Origin: Rhyacichthys aspro
Lineage: Eukaryota > Chordata > Actinopteri > Gobiiformes > Rhyacichthyidae
Assembly: GCA_036850595.1 (NCBI GenBank)
Contig: CM072152.1
Location: forward strand, 21,155,179 to 21,219,178
Direction of reading: 5' to 3'
Length of the DNA stretch: 64,000 bases
A program made the translations under genes and the position numbers. The notes beneath the pieces were generated by a model. It was not told the DNA's origin. It made no database searches and saw nothing but the letters and a program-made list of their open reading frames with translations. Shown in pieces: positions 1 to 11,800 of this stretch. Numbering within the stretch: position 1 is the first letter of the stretch; each line of letters starts with the position of its first letter.

Positions 1-316
1 ACAATGTAAACTGCAGAGTCAACAATGGCAGGAATCTGACAGTGATCAAAAGTGTGCCCTGTGTTTGTGCCCAACATGACTGTCCATGTTCTAACACAAA
101 GCAGTTGGCTGCACATTTTAGGGATCAATTCTGATATATGACCTTCCAGACATCCTTCAGAGGGCTGCAGACTGAACTGTCAACCTATGGATTAACCCTT
201 AAGACTTGTGAGAATTGGACCTTACTCTCACAACTTAAACTATAAATTGCCTGCAGAGATCTTTGGAATTAAATGTAGACTGGATTTTTTTTTCTTCATT
301 AATTATTTTCCTCAAC
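1..316. other. Upstream flank / 5' UTR of cdh22
   Basis: Sequence before the start codon. No coding signal is seen. A TATA-like TATAAATT lies at 241-248, about 70 bp upstream of the ATG. A T-rich tract at about 284-300 is not followed by any AG before the ATG, so the first coding exon must begin upstream of it, either at a transcription start or at an acceptor such as the AG at 277-278 or 255-256. I cannot decide between a local promoter and a 5' UTR exon joined to a distant leader exon. Confidence 0.35.
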
Positions 317-535
317 ATGACTCGGTGGAAGGCCGGAGCGTGGACACTGTTGGCAGCAGTGAGTTTTCTTTACTGCTGTAGGTCAGGCTGGTGTCAAACC
401 TCAAGGACTAGTAGTTCCACCTCAGCAGAGACTAAACCAGGAAGTGGACTTGAACGAGTTAAACGAGGATGGGTTTGGAACCAGTTCTTTGTGGTGGAGG
501 AATACACCGGCACAGAGCCACTATATGTCGGAAAG
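317..535 (+). CDS. cdh22: cdh22 exon 1 (first coding): signal peptide, propeptide, mature N-terminus
   Basis: Encodes residues 1-73, phase 0 at the donor (GGAAAG followed by gtaaga). The ATG at 317 is the first in-frame ATG and has A at -3. It is followed by a signal peptide with a hydrophobic core (about residues 8-21, [14 protein letters not shown]) and probable cleavage near residue 26. A short Ser/Thr-rich propeptide ends in RVKR (47-50), the furin-type site whose cleavage is needed for adhesive activity in classical cadherins. The mature protein starts at G51. W52 and W54 (mature W2 and W4) are the paired tryptophans typical of type II strand-swap dimers. E61 is the mature E11 calcium ligand. 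The reading frame extends upstream only from a non-ATG codon, so 317 is the best start. Confidence 0.93.
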
Positions 536-1974
536 GTAAGAGAAAACATTGAGCACTGACACAAACTGGTGTAAATTTAGAGCTGCATGATTTCATCTCA
601 CATTAAAGAAGTAATACGCTCATTTGAAGTTCTCGTCAGTTCATGAGAGAAGGCTTTTTATTGGAAGAGCAAAGTAATAAGCTGTAAACATTCTGCAGGC
701 AATTTGCATATGCATCTAGGCAAATGGGATTTCAAAGGCAGATATTACTTTTATAGATTTATTTATTGCTTGAGGCACACTTGTTTGTCTGTGTTTGTAG
801 ATGCACTGTGTTATTTCACATCAATAGTGCTTGATAGTTGTCAATTATATTAGAGAGTTTCTAAATTGTGTTTAATTGTAGTGAATGCATAATGAAAAGA
901 ACGACCATCAATGGGGTGAGTGGGTCTTTCTCAAACAGATCCCTGAACAAATTGGCTCCACTAAAACATCACTGAGTTAACAGCTGACTTTGTTCCCCAC
1001 TTCCAGAAATTTGACCATTTTTCCAAATCATAAATTTAGTGTGCTTTAATGGTTTTGAATCTTCAGAAGTGGCACTGAGGCTTTGAAAGAAAACATAAAA
1101 CTACACCTGTCGTATTTTAAACCAAACGGATATCTGTTTTTTTCCCCTTTCATCCTCTTATCTGCTGTTCAGCGTTAGTGTTATTGTCGGCAGCTTCTTG
1201 TATTTGGACCAACAGTCTGAACTATCGCCAAACACTGTTTCCCACAGAAAACAAACTGGACCTTGGTTCACTGTGGTCTGGACTAAAACTGTCTTATTTT
1301 GTCACAACAAAGAGCATCTTTTTGATCTTTCACACCTGAGAATATGATTAAATATGGTCCTTTTTTTGTGAATCATTTGGTTGAAAAGGTCTTTCACACT
1401 GTGATCACAGCCTGGCTTAAATTATTTGATGTCAGTGTCAATGCCCAGACCGTACAAATATTCTGAATGCTGTTTTTGTAACACAATTACAGATAATGAA
1501 CATATGTCAAAATGAATCTGTTTCCCATCATCACCGTGTCATGTTTACATGGGGGAATATTCACTTTTCTGTCTCGCCTTCTTCCCAATCGCGATTCATT
1601 CATCAGCGGCTCCTCCAAATGAACTTCAGTGAGCTGATGAGACTGGACAGCATGTATAATTCGATCACCTTATATGTGACATGATATGAAAAGATGCCAT
1701 ATTCATACAGACAGAATGACATTGAACGATGAGTAACACACACTGCAAACATCAATCATGCGATGGCCCTGTATTTCATGGTTTAGACATGGCAATGCTA
1801 ATATTGTGTCTGCATATATTGATCTGTCTATTGTTACATATGAATGGAGATGTTTTCTAAAGCAACTGGGACAATATAGCCTGGAATCAGCATTAGGCCA
1901 TTATAGTTTTCTGCCGTTGTGCTGTATTTTTACCGAGGATTCACGTGACAGAGAGCAAGGCCATCTGGAAGACC

Positions 1975-2022
1975 TTTGAGTTGCATTCTTCTGGCTAAGG
2001 AAACAGAAGAATGCAACTCAAA
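1975..2022. repeat. Perfect 19-bp inverted repeat with 10-nt loop
   Basis: The arm at 1975-1993 (TTTGAGTTGCATTCTTCTG) is exactly the reverse complement of 2004-2022, separated by a 10-nt loop at 1994-2003. Pairing stops at 1974/2023. The stem is shorter and more perfect than a usual microRNA precursor. A template-switch mutation that copied one strand back is a reasonable origin; a small structured RNA is possible but unsupported. Confidence 0.9.
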
Positions 2023-2671
2023 ACTGTGAAACGGAGACTGGCTAAAGTGGGTTCATAACAGGACAGAGTGCAGGGGATGGCAGTTAACAGATATGAAAGG
2101 GCTGAAGGCAGCTCCAGGGACCGACACAGCGGGGAAGAGCAGAGATGATTTTATTAGGAAAATTATCTTAAGTTATTGCTCTTCATTAGACTTGGGGAAC
2201 TGGCCGGTGCTATCTGTGCTTTGAGACTGTGGGTATTACTCTGTGTCCATGTCTCTTATAGTCTCTCACATACACTTATTAAAGTTTTAAAATTTCAACT
2301 TCAAAGTTTTAGAAAAAAAAAAAAAAAGACTCTTGAGAGAGTATCACATTGTTCTTTTTGTCACGTAGATCAGTTTAGAGAGACACACACCCAAAACAGA
2401 CCCAATGCAGCAGCAAAAGGTATGTAATATGCCATTTAAATATAGACGACATGTTAAGGATGTTAGAACTGGTAAAATAACCTGATATTCTACTTTTGGA
2501 CTCAAGTTCTAATCTTTTCTAACCTCAGGAATGAATATGGTATGTATAAGCACCAGCACAAAAAAAAAAAATGTATAACTCTCCATAGTTTTAAGTATCC
2601 AGTAACTTAATCCTTTACTGATGTAACCTTGGTGTCCATTAATAGAGAGCATATAAAAATTGAGGATATAT

Positions 2672-2990
2672 CAGTGTTGTAGTCAAGATTGCATTGACCA
2701 AGTCATTTCTGAGACAAGAGCGTATTGAGGCCAAGTCAATATCAAGACTGTGTCAGGAAGAGACTGAGACCAAGACCAACGAATCATAAACTGGAATAGA
2801 TAGTTCAGACTCAGTATTTGGTGAAGGAGGCAAAGTTAGAACAAGGGTTTTAATTAAATATAAAATAAAGTAAATAAAACGTTTTTATCCAGTCACAAGA
2901 ATGAATAATAATAAGTTTAAGGTCTTGGTTGGTCTTGATGTCTGAGACCAAGACAAGACTGAATAAAAATGAGTTTCAGACCAAGACCTT
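2672..2990. repeat. Dispersed repeat, GACCAAGAC-rich (copy 1)
   Basis: Begins with AGTGTTGTAGTCAAGA and carries many copies of variants of GACCAAGAC on both strands. It includes an 11-bp inverted repeat, 2919-2929 against 2980-2990. The start matches a second copy in intron 8 at 46951. I remember this kind of sequence as a common non-coding interspersed repeat of teleost genomes; its formal family name is not known to me. Confidence 0.65.
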
Positions 2991-5900
2991 CAAAATATAT
3001 TAGTTGATAATGTTTTCTGCCCACTCAGTAGCATAACACACATTTAGTCTGATGTAAAAATCGTTTTTAAATGCAGAATTAGCAGTTATTAGTGGGTAAT
3101 GCCCTTTTGCAGATTGAAATTGAACTGCTCTCTGCTTATTTTCTGATGCCAAAATGCTCAGATCGCCTATGAACTTTATATACAGTCTATAGCATTGATT
3201 GTGTCCAATAAATAATGTCATTTTATCCACAGGGGTCAGTTTTAATGATGTGAAAATGTCAAAAGGCTGACAGTCTAACATGTTTTAGTCAAATTGGACA
3301 TGGCTGAATTTAGAAAACACAAAACTAGACTAGAGATCATCAAATTTGTTTCTATGAGGAATCAAAGTCTGCAGAAGTGATTGTTGTCCTCACAGAGTAA
3401 TGAATACACCGCGTCTCATATGCAGATGCTGGCTTTTGGTATCACCACTTTAATTTTAAGCAGCCGAGGATTAAAGCCAAGCAGCGCGCCTCTGAATAAT
3501 TGCAACATGCTTTTCTTTTCGTATTACTTCACTACAGCTCAGCAAAGTTGTGCAGCCATAGCTCAGTCTCACACTGAAACTGCCACTGCTTGGCTAATGA
3601 AATCTGATTTACCAATAAAATGGTCACTCACAGGACATTTAACTGCCAGCTTTTTCGGCACATTTAGATAATGAAGCCTGTGGACTGACATCTATGTACT
3701 TTTTATTGCCAACTATTTAAAAAAAAGAAAAGACTTGGATCCATGAATACAAGGTTTTGCTGGAGGAAGAGTTTCTAATGAGCCTAGGGTAAACCTTTAT
3801 GGTGGAATAAAACATAAAGAATGGTGTTTTCTTCTCCATGGTCAGGTTTTCTTCAAAAGCTGTAAGAGCGAAGTCCATTGTGTGTCTACTGCTTTCATGT
3901 TTTCTTAGATATAGGTAGGTTTTAGAGGTTTTCTGCTCAGAAGTATATTTTTGTCTTCAATCCATCTCCATAGACTTTATTATTCTATGCAAGGACAGTA
4001 ACAACTCTCCTTCTTTTGTATTGGTTTGTTTGAATCAAAATGGTCAGCGTTTTGATATTCTTTAGGTTTATTATAGTCTAGATACTAGATCTGTTCTTAA
4101 GTTGACATAGTTGAAGGGCATTTTGTTCCTCAGCCAAGAAACATATATGCATTTTATACATTATGAAAGTTATGAATCTACATCCAGTGAGTCAGAAGAA
4201 ACACCAGTAAATTGCAACCAACCCAAGGATTATAATTGCCAGGTACAAACTGATCAGTGTGGTCTATGTCTGCACAAGTGTCTGGTCCAATTCAACAGGC
4301 TCAACGCCAAAGAGTCATCTGTCCTCAAACAAAGTGTTGGACTGAGGCAGAGTTTATTTACAACTCAACCCTACACTCCTCGCACCATTTAATATAGTTT
4401 TAATATAGAGTTGGAGCCCGTATAACTTTCTGACAAGCAAACAATCTCCTGAAGCGAGGATAAAAGCTGGAAGAGAAAGGCCAGTAGGTGGTTGAATTCA
4501 AAGAAACCTTAATGTAGATGAATGTTACATGACTCGCAACAATATAAACACGAAGAGGTGTCTGCTGTGTAAGAGGAACTAAGAACTAAGAGGTTAATAG
4601 GAGAGAATTTTTGAAAAAAGCAGCAAAAGAATTTGTCTTCTTCAATCGACGCTTACAGCAAGATGTTGCAGCGGGGTTCATCTAGTTCTTTTTTTTTTTT
4701 TTTTCTAACATAGTTTAGTTGAAAACCATACAAAAAGCAAAGCATTTATTTTCTCAAAGGAGTTTGCGGGACAAGCTTTCACTATGTTTACGAAATACTT
4801 AAAAGTCTCTGCAGCAAGTAGGAAAAACAGAGATCAGAACGGCTCTGATGCTCACTAATGCAGTTCTCCACACTGTAATTAAACAGCTCTCTATGCTTGA
4901 TCCCACTTATAATTAGTCAAATCTAGGTCTAAGTGTAACAACAGCGCTGCAATCAAAGAGGAACAAAACAGCCGAAGATCGATGGGCTAACGCTACAAAA
5001 AGGAAAACTAGGGCTTTTAGCTACTTTGATACAGGGAGCCACAGTTTATGCTCAGATGAAATGGTCTCTTTTTCACAAGGCAAAGAAGTTTCAGGGAAGT
5101 GCACCATTTGTTTTTCAGTACTTTCTAACTATAGTTCTATTTATATGAAAATACAAAGACAAAACACATACAAAATGAATAGGTCAGTCTCTAAAATAAC
5201 TTGTCAACATCTGTTCTTAAATGTTTTCCTACAAATAAAATGATGTGTATTGTATTCATACAGGAAGAACATACTAAAACTGTATGTGTAGGCCACTGTA
5301 TCTTGTAATCATTGTTGCTATCGCTGATCTTTTCAAAATATGACGATATGTTGACATGTAACATAGTCCTAAGCAGTGACTAGTATCTTGTGTAGCCTAA
5401 AAACATCTATAAATAGCAATTTATTTATTTACATGAACAATATGAATTCACTCACTGATGTTACCTACCCACTCACTAACAGCATACACATAACCAGGCT
5501 GTTTTCTTTTTCCTTAAATTGTCCTGTTTATGCAAAAAGGGGTCAATGGTGCTTTGGTCCATTCAAAATGTGGTGCAGTCTGTCATTTAATAAAATATGC
5601 ACAAGATATATGTTAAGAATATGTTAATGCATATTTCTGGAAACATCAATTTAATAATTAAATAAATTTGGATTTAGTCATTTATAGAAATTTTAACCAA
5701 GTAGTCAAGTATATATATATTTGTTGTTTGATTTTTCCTATTTCTTTCCTATGCCTTTAATGCAGTTTCTCTGTCAGCACCGATCAGCTTCTACATCCTC
5801 CATTTTTCCTATAGTTTGACTGCCATTATCTTTTCCGGTCTTGTCTCTCGGTTCGTCTGTCTTTCTCTCTTCCTTATAGCTGTCTCTACCTGTGCCGTCT

Positions 5901-7794
5901 CTGATACAGTCACCTTGTTAACACTTTGAAGCTGTTAAGATCAGAGAGCTTGACAAGACGCAGTGAAATGTGGCAGGCCTCCTCCTGATTACACAGACTT
6001 AAATATAAGACAGCCAGTTTGCTCCCACTTTGAAAACCTCAATAAACCAAGGATTCAGAGTAGAGTCGCAGTTCTTTCATCCCCAGTGTTAATGCACAAA
6101 TCCTGTCACAAGATATTTCTTAGATCTTTTCTACCACTAAACACTGTGAACAACTCAGTCAAATGTGACAAATTTCTCAGTTTTTTAATATTAAAATGAT
6201 ATAAAATAAGATTCATGTAGAACAATATGTCACTGCATTTGAAGACATGTAGTATGTATTGGCCTGATATAGTTAATATTACGTGTTTTAATCTGTTTAC
6301 ATGGGAATAAGGCAGGTTAGGGTTGGGGAGGTGGATGAAAACTTTTTTTTTCCTAAATAAATGTTTGCATTCTGAGACAATGCATACTTTTGACTTCTGA
6401 AGTGAAGAGTTTGGAGCAGTGTCTGCAGACTTTTCTTCATCAAAGGAAGCATTGTCTTCTTTGCCTAACCAGATAAATAACTAGATAAAGTAACTAGATA
6501 AGTGTTTATGATATTGTGCATGAAGGATGAAAAAGTCCCAACTTTTATGCATCTCTTTCCTGAAACACAAAGGTCTAATTGATTTAGAAATTTGCAATAC
6601 TTTTTTTTTTGCTGCAATGACTAGAAAGTGGCATCTATATTTTGCCTCAGTGAATCTTAGGCTCCAGTGACTAGTTCTGTGTTTGTTATTCTCAGTGTTT
6701 TTAGTTTGTCTGCGTTTTCACTGTTAATGCTTAAACTGAAAAGAGCTGACTGATCAAATAAGCCGCAAACTTAGCATCGCCGCCCGTGAGTCATGTGTCA
6801 TTCCCTGTAGCATGTTCGCCATCAGTGACAGCACCACGTTATAACCCAGAGGTGAGCCTGACAGGGCTTCAGCAACCTCCCTGTCCCCTGAGTCAGCCCA
6901 CAGCTCTTTACCGTCGACCCAGAGGCCTCGCCAGCTACTTATATCATCAAGTAAAGAAAAAACAATGCATTGAATCACAGTTTTCCTGATGCAGGGACTA
7001 TGGACAGAGAGTGCATTATATGTGAACCCATTATTAAGCAAATCCAATTAATTAACGCAACTCAAAAAAGCAATAGTGGTGTGCTTTTTTGTTAACATTG
7101 AGTACACAGTAATGATTATTATTTGTGTGCTTGGTATACTGTCCAGCAGGTGATTCTGAGAACAATCCCCTTTTGCTTGTTAGCTTAAGAAAACCTGATT
7201 GGTAACAGAGCCAGGTCGTCCATCGAGTGGTGACCAAAAAGATTTTAATTAAAGAGGAAAAAGGTGAGTAGAGGTGGCTCAAAACTTGTTTACAACCATG
7301 CTTCTTGCTGAGGTCAAAGCCAATGGGTTTCACGGTTGCTGAAATTGCACATTTAATTTGATATGACAAGAATGTGAGTTTTTATTCTGTTGCCGTTTCA
7401 TTTTGTATGTGTAGAGTTTGTACAGGTGTGATCGTGATCTGGAAAGACCTTCACTTTTCTGAATGATCACATTGCTCCAAACCTTTTAAACCTTCATTGA
7501 AAATACCATGACATTCATTTATTTGATTGTCTAATGAACTCTAGACGTAGTTTTAAAGACTGATTGTAGTTCAGGGTGCTTAATTGAGAACTAAACATCT
7601 GTATTTAATAGGTTTTTTGTGAAAATGGGTAAGCCTTTTTTTCTTGACAAAAGATGGTTTTATATTCCAAAGTTTCATTTTTAAAACCTAAACTATAGAA
7701 ATCAGATCATTAACTTATTCATTAGTTTCCATTGAACTTAACTGCTAACTTAACAAACTTTAAATTTGAAGTTGTAAACCTTTATGTTTATCAG

Positions 7795-8160
7795 GGGTGT
7801 AAATCTTTCAGTGTCAGGCCATTTGATTCTGATTCAATTCTTGGGGGTCCCGATTCAATAAAGAAACAATTTTTGATCTAAAATAAATTTTGAAGAAGAA
7901 CCATTCTTTTAATTTGATTTAGATATTTGTGACATGGCAAAATAATGATAATGAAATACACATAAAAAGTATGTAAACAAAATATAAGTCTTGTTCCAAA
8001 TATGTTTCTCAGTTGTCCTTGTGCCAAATTGTTAGTTATCCCTAAAAATGACTTTAATTCGGTCGAAAAGCAGTGAGGGAAGGCTAGTTAATTTTTTAAA
8101 GTCTACGATTCAATTTGATCTGATTCAGCCTAAGAATCTCAATTTTCTAATTTAATAATG
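7795..8160. repeat. Degenerate interspersed repeat with GATTCAAT-type termini
   Basis: Starts CAGGGGTGTAAATCTTTCAG and runs into TTTGATTCTGATTCAATTC. The far end carries inverted versions (CGATTCAATTTGATCTGATT near 8106-8126). The terminal layout resembles a common fish non-autonomous DNA transposon, much decayed. No coding capacity. Confidence 0.5.
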
Positions 8161-8736
8161 TGCACTATAAAATAAGTTGAATGAAATCCAAGCATCGAAA
8201 GATAAGGTTTTCAATGTGCCCTACAGTAAATGCTACATGGTAGGAAATAATTGCGCACTACACTAGATGTTGTTCTCACTGTCCTTGAACTCTTCTGTGC
8301 AATTTTTTTGCTCTATTCTCATGAAACCATTAGAGCCACATTTGCACTGCTGGTTATTTTATGCTCAGCAAGTGACATCCTGGCTCTGACCTTTAGTTTG
8401 TGCCGAATGACTTCGCTAAGCGTAGTGTGTGTTTTTCTAGCTGCCAACTTGAATCAGTCCAGCAAGGATAGACTGACAGACGGATGGCTATATCCAGCCT
8501 GAGGGGGAGAAATAGCATCATCCCAGCAGAATGATGAACTCGCCACGTATTCATGTGCCTGTGTGTGCTCGGTGTGGATGACCGAGCATGTGTACAGTAG
8601 TTACAAACTTGCATGCAGGGTGCCAGAATTTGTGCAATTGAATTAAAACGTGATGACAACGCTTCAGATACATTTTTGTCAGCGGAAACTAATATGAACA
8701 TACAGCAAGACTGGGAGAGCTAGAGCAGATTTAGGA

Positions 8737-8800
8737 CACACGTGTTAAACTCAAGGGCCATGGGGTGTTTGCTGTTTTTTAATGTTGACTTATGTCGGTA
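8737..8800. repeat. Fragment resembling a hAT-like MITE terminus
   Basis: CACACGTGTTAAACTCAAGG resembles the left end of the intron 9 element (CACACAACTCAAGGCCCGGG from 60225), continuing with a GGCCATGG-like core. Only this end is recognisable; the right end was not found, so the limit given is approximate. Confidence 0.4.
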
Positions 8801-9259
8801 AAAAGCAGGTATTAGGTCTTAAAATGACTCAGAAATGCCAAACAGAAAAATGAACATACCAACGCTGGAACATCTGATTAAGTAGAAAAGGACCTTGACA
8901 TTATTCAGATCAAAATGACCAAATTAATCAGGCTAATCAGGTCCAAAAAAATCATTTTTACCCATGGCTTCACCCGTGGCTCTTCATTGAATCTGAGGCC
9001 GCTGATCTTAGAGAATCAGAGCAGTGTGAGGATGTGCACACTATTATTGGATAACTCACAGTTCGGACCAGTGAAACTTCTTTTATTATAGCTGAAATAT
9101 TGATAGCGCCAAAGCATCTGGCAGTATATTTTCCCTTACTGTCTATGTATTTGTCTCCAGGATGAATCAGAGAGGAGGGAAAAACAGACAGATAAAAATG
9201 GGAGAGTCGAATGGAGGAGGGAAGCAATATCACGGCCGAGGCTTGCATTATTCCACGGT

Positions 9260-9610
9260 TTTACGACAAATACTTAATGAAAACCCCCGCGAGGGTGATA
9301 GAAGCCTGTATTTAATTAAGGCTTTATAAAATATTAAGCAGGGAGGCCAGGGCGATTTCCCCTCTCCCCTGGTCTATTCATGAGATTGAAGCACAGTTAC
9401 ACCGCATATACAACTCTGAATTATAATTTCAGATGGAGGTGGCGGCGAGGGGCAGGTTTAGTGCTTAGTAAAGAGCCAAAGGGGAGGTTGGGACGGGGGA
9501 CCGATGCTGCTCCTATTGCTGCCGGAGGAATGTCTTCTAATCACATTAGGGGCGAACTATAGCTCTGATTTATAAGGGCTGTTTTAAGTTCCCTTTTCAG
9601 CCCCAGCACG
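9260..9610. promoter_or_regulatory. Candidate conserved non-coding element in intron 1
   Basis: A block richer in G and C than the surrounding AT-rich intron, free of obvious repeats, with compact motifs such as TTTAATTAAGG, TAATCACATTA and a CCCCTCTCCCCTGG tract. Composition like this is often seen in developmental enhancers near neural cadherin genes. This is inference only; no conservation data were available. Confidence 0.25.
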
Positions 9611-9975
9611 TCTACATCTCTACCTTTTACAATCTTTGAAATGACTTTGATCTCCTAATTTGGGAGCCACATCCTGTGAAGGGCACAATGTACAGAAAAG
9701 GTGTAAATCTTCTACAACCTGGGTGTCTTTTTAACAAGACAGCTGTGATGGCCAGTCCACAGAGACCTTGGAAAGGCCTCAACCTGCAACCACCGCTAGG
9801 TACGAGGTGGATTTAGGCAGATGAGCTCTGTTCTTTTGCTGACAGGCAGAGGTTACACTTCACACTTAACTCTCCCACAGTAATGCTGCATTTGGTTTCA
9901 GATCTGATTCAACAAATGTGTTTTACTGTAGTTTCATTGGGCACAGGTCATAAATTCTAAATTAAGTGACATGAG

Positions 9976-10297
9976 GTATAGCCTTGGTGAGCACAGTGAC
10001 AGAGTGGGTTGCACACAGATAGAGGGTTGTGGGATTGATCTTCACAATGGGCTTTCTATGTGGAGTCTGCAGATCGTCCTCATGCTACTGTGGGTTTGCT
10101 CCAAGATTGGTTTCCTCTCACTGTCAAAAAAACATGCATCTGTGCAGATTGGTGCCTGTAAATTGCCTGAAGTGAATGGTTGTATGTCAGTGCCTCTCGA
10201 CAGTTGTCTTGGGTATTCCCCGACTCACGCCCGGACTGCTGGGACAGGCTGCAGTCTTCTGTGATCTGTAAAGTTAGCAGTAGAAAATGAATGAACT
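9976..10297 (+). mobile_element. Old tRNA-derived SINE, nearly full length
   Basis: The 5' part resembles a decayed tRNA head, with a B-box-like GTGGGATTGATC near 10029. It is followed by a body I recognise from many fish SINEs: GGGCTTTCTATGTGGAGTCT, then AAAAACATGCATCTGTGCAG, TGCCTGTAAATTGCCTGAAG and TGAATGGTTGTATGTCAGTG, with a 3' end GTAGAAAATGAATGAA. No clear target-site duplication was found. The many substitutions suggest an old copy. Confidence 0.7.
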
Positions 10298-10564
10298 TCA
10301 GCCTCATTAGTACACTATTTTATTGAAAAAATGTGACTTTTTTTCTGTCTTTCATTTGCTGCTTTCATCATCACAGCTTCCAGTATGATTTTGATTCATA
10401 TTTTCTAAACTGGTCCTTGATGCTAAAATATCAAAACCCATCCCTTTCTGTATGATCTGTTCAGGTCAATGCTTAGGTCAAAGCAACTTGACCTCTCTTT
10501 AAATCAATAAAATATTTTGGTGAAGATTGACACAAGTTCAAATGTATTTTTTATTTTTACCTAG

Positions 10565-10859
10565 ATCCACACTGACTCTGATGAAGGCGAGGGCAACATC
10601 AAATACACCATCTCTGGTGAAGGAGCAGGCTCCATCTTTATTATTGATGAGCTGACAGGAGACATCCATGCCACAGCCAGACTGGACCGTGAAGAGAAGG
10701 CTTTTTACACGCTGAGAGCTCAGGCCCGGGACCGGCTCTCTAATGATCCTCTAGAACCAGAGTCGGAGTTTGTCATCAAGGTCCAGGACATCAACGACAG
10801 CGAGCCCAAGTTCTTAGAGGGGCCTTATATCACCAGTGTGGCAGAGCTGTCGCCAATAG
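10565..10859 (+). CDS. cdh22: cdh22 exon 2: most of EC1 and start of EC2
   Basis: Encodes residues 74-171 plus the first base of codon 172. The 295-nt length is what I remember for this exon in type II cadherins. It carries the EC1 calcium-site motifs LDREE (113-117), the AQARD motif (125-129) in the position of the HAV/QAV cell-recognition region, and the EC1-EC2 linker DINDSEP (148-154). The EC1 surface determines partner choice in the family. N150-D-S is a formal glycosylation sequon but lies inside the calcium linker, so is unlikely to be used. Acceptor ctag at 10561-10564; donor GTAAGA at 10860. Confidence 0.95.
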
Positions 10860-11310
10860 GTAAGACAAATCAGTGCAATAAGGACAAATTATATATATAT
10901 ATCAAATGTCGTCAGTGTTATTTACATAAAATATTAAGCAGATGAAAAAGTATGAAACTGGTGTATTTTTATTAAATGTTTTATAAAGAGTTTTGTAGAA
11001 GCCTGAAGGATGCTTACTCTTTTTAAGACCTATATAGACAATGCTCCTGTTTTATTGGTCAGTTAGTGAGAGTCCAACCACTGAAGGCTGGCACATACAT
11101 TTCTAGATGATAATGACACATTTTGCTAGTTAGTTTTTGTACATGTAATTAACCATATGTCTATATATATGGACAAGTAGTGAGTGTGAACAACAATATA
11201 TCTTGGCATCCATTAAAAGACCTCAGGTGCCTCTGACCTTCACTTTCAGTTAAAGCACAGGAGTAACACATTGTGACGGTGTAATCAATATTCTCACAAC
11301 CACTGAGAGT

Positions 11311-11800
11311 GTTTACATGCACTTGAGTATCCCGGTTATGAGCCTTATCCCAGCTATAACAATATTCGGGTTATGTCTTTCACATGCACCCAGAGATGCA
11401 TGACAAATTATACTCTCCCAGTTTCACTCTAATGCACTGGACAAAAAGCACAGCGCGCTGCTGAATGGCAAAGTCACATCCAAACATGGCTTATTTACCA
11501 CATTTCCAGCAACAGAGAGACAAAAAATAGCCAAATAAACATGTCCTAACCTTTGACTGGAGTGAGCTGTCACCGCCACAGCGCAGGGCGAGGAGCAACG
11601 GGTGGAGAATAAAAGAAAGAGTAGAGAGGCACTGGCACAGTGAGCAGCTGCGTTAAGCCTGAAAGTGTCCATAACGTTGAAAAAACTTTGTAGTGACTGA
11701 GTTTGCAGAACTGAGGGATGATGGCTATAAGTACAAAGACAAAAAAAATGGGATTCCTAAAAAAACAACCAAAATCAGGATACTCAAGTGCCATGAAGGA
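11311..11800. mobile_element. MITE-like non-autonomous DNA transposon
   Basis: The left end GTTTACATGCACTTGAGTAT is mirrored by 11775-11795. Read as reverse complement, the right end gives CATGGCACTTGAGTATCCTG, so imperfect terminal inverted repeats share GCACTTGAGTATCC. The interior (about 440 bp) has no transposase frame. Layout and size suit a miniature inverted-repeat element. No certain target-site duplication was seen, so the outer limits could be off by several bases. Confidence 0.55.

Larger units (their letters stand above)
536..10564 (+). other. Intron 1 (10,029 bp)
   Basis: Non-coding. Bounded by gtaaga at 536 and a pyrimidine tract ending ctag at 10564. Contents seen: a perfect inverted-repeat hairpin (1975-2022), poly-A and poly-T runs (2313-2327, 2560-2571, 4689-4704), a GACCAAGAC-rich dispersed repeat (2672-2990), a degenerate GATTCAAT-type repeat (7795-8160), a fragment resembling a hAT-like element end (from 8737), a GC-richer possible regulatory block (9260-9610), and an old tRNA-derived SINE (9976-10297). 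Three near copies of a CTAGATAA motif sit at 6470-6504. Reading frames here are short and match no protein I recognise. Confidence 0.85.

Noticed and set aside
263..316. Upstream extension of the first exon frame before the ATG at 317
   Set aside because: No ATG in that stretch in frame; starting at 317 gives a standard signal peptide.
1975..2022. microRNA precursor
   Set aside because: The stem is only 19 bp and perfect, without the longer imperfect stem of a normal precursor. Kept only as a hairpin.
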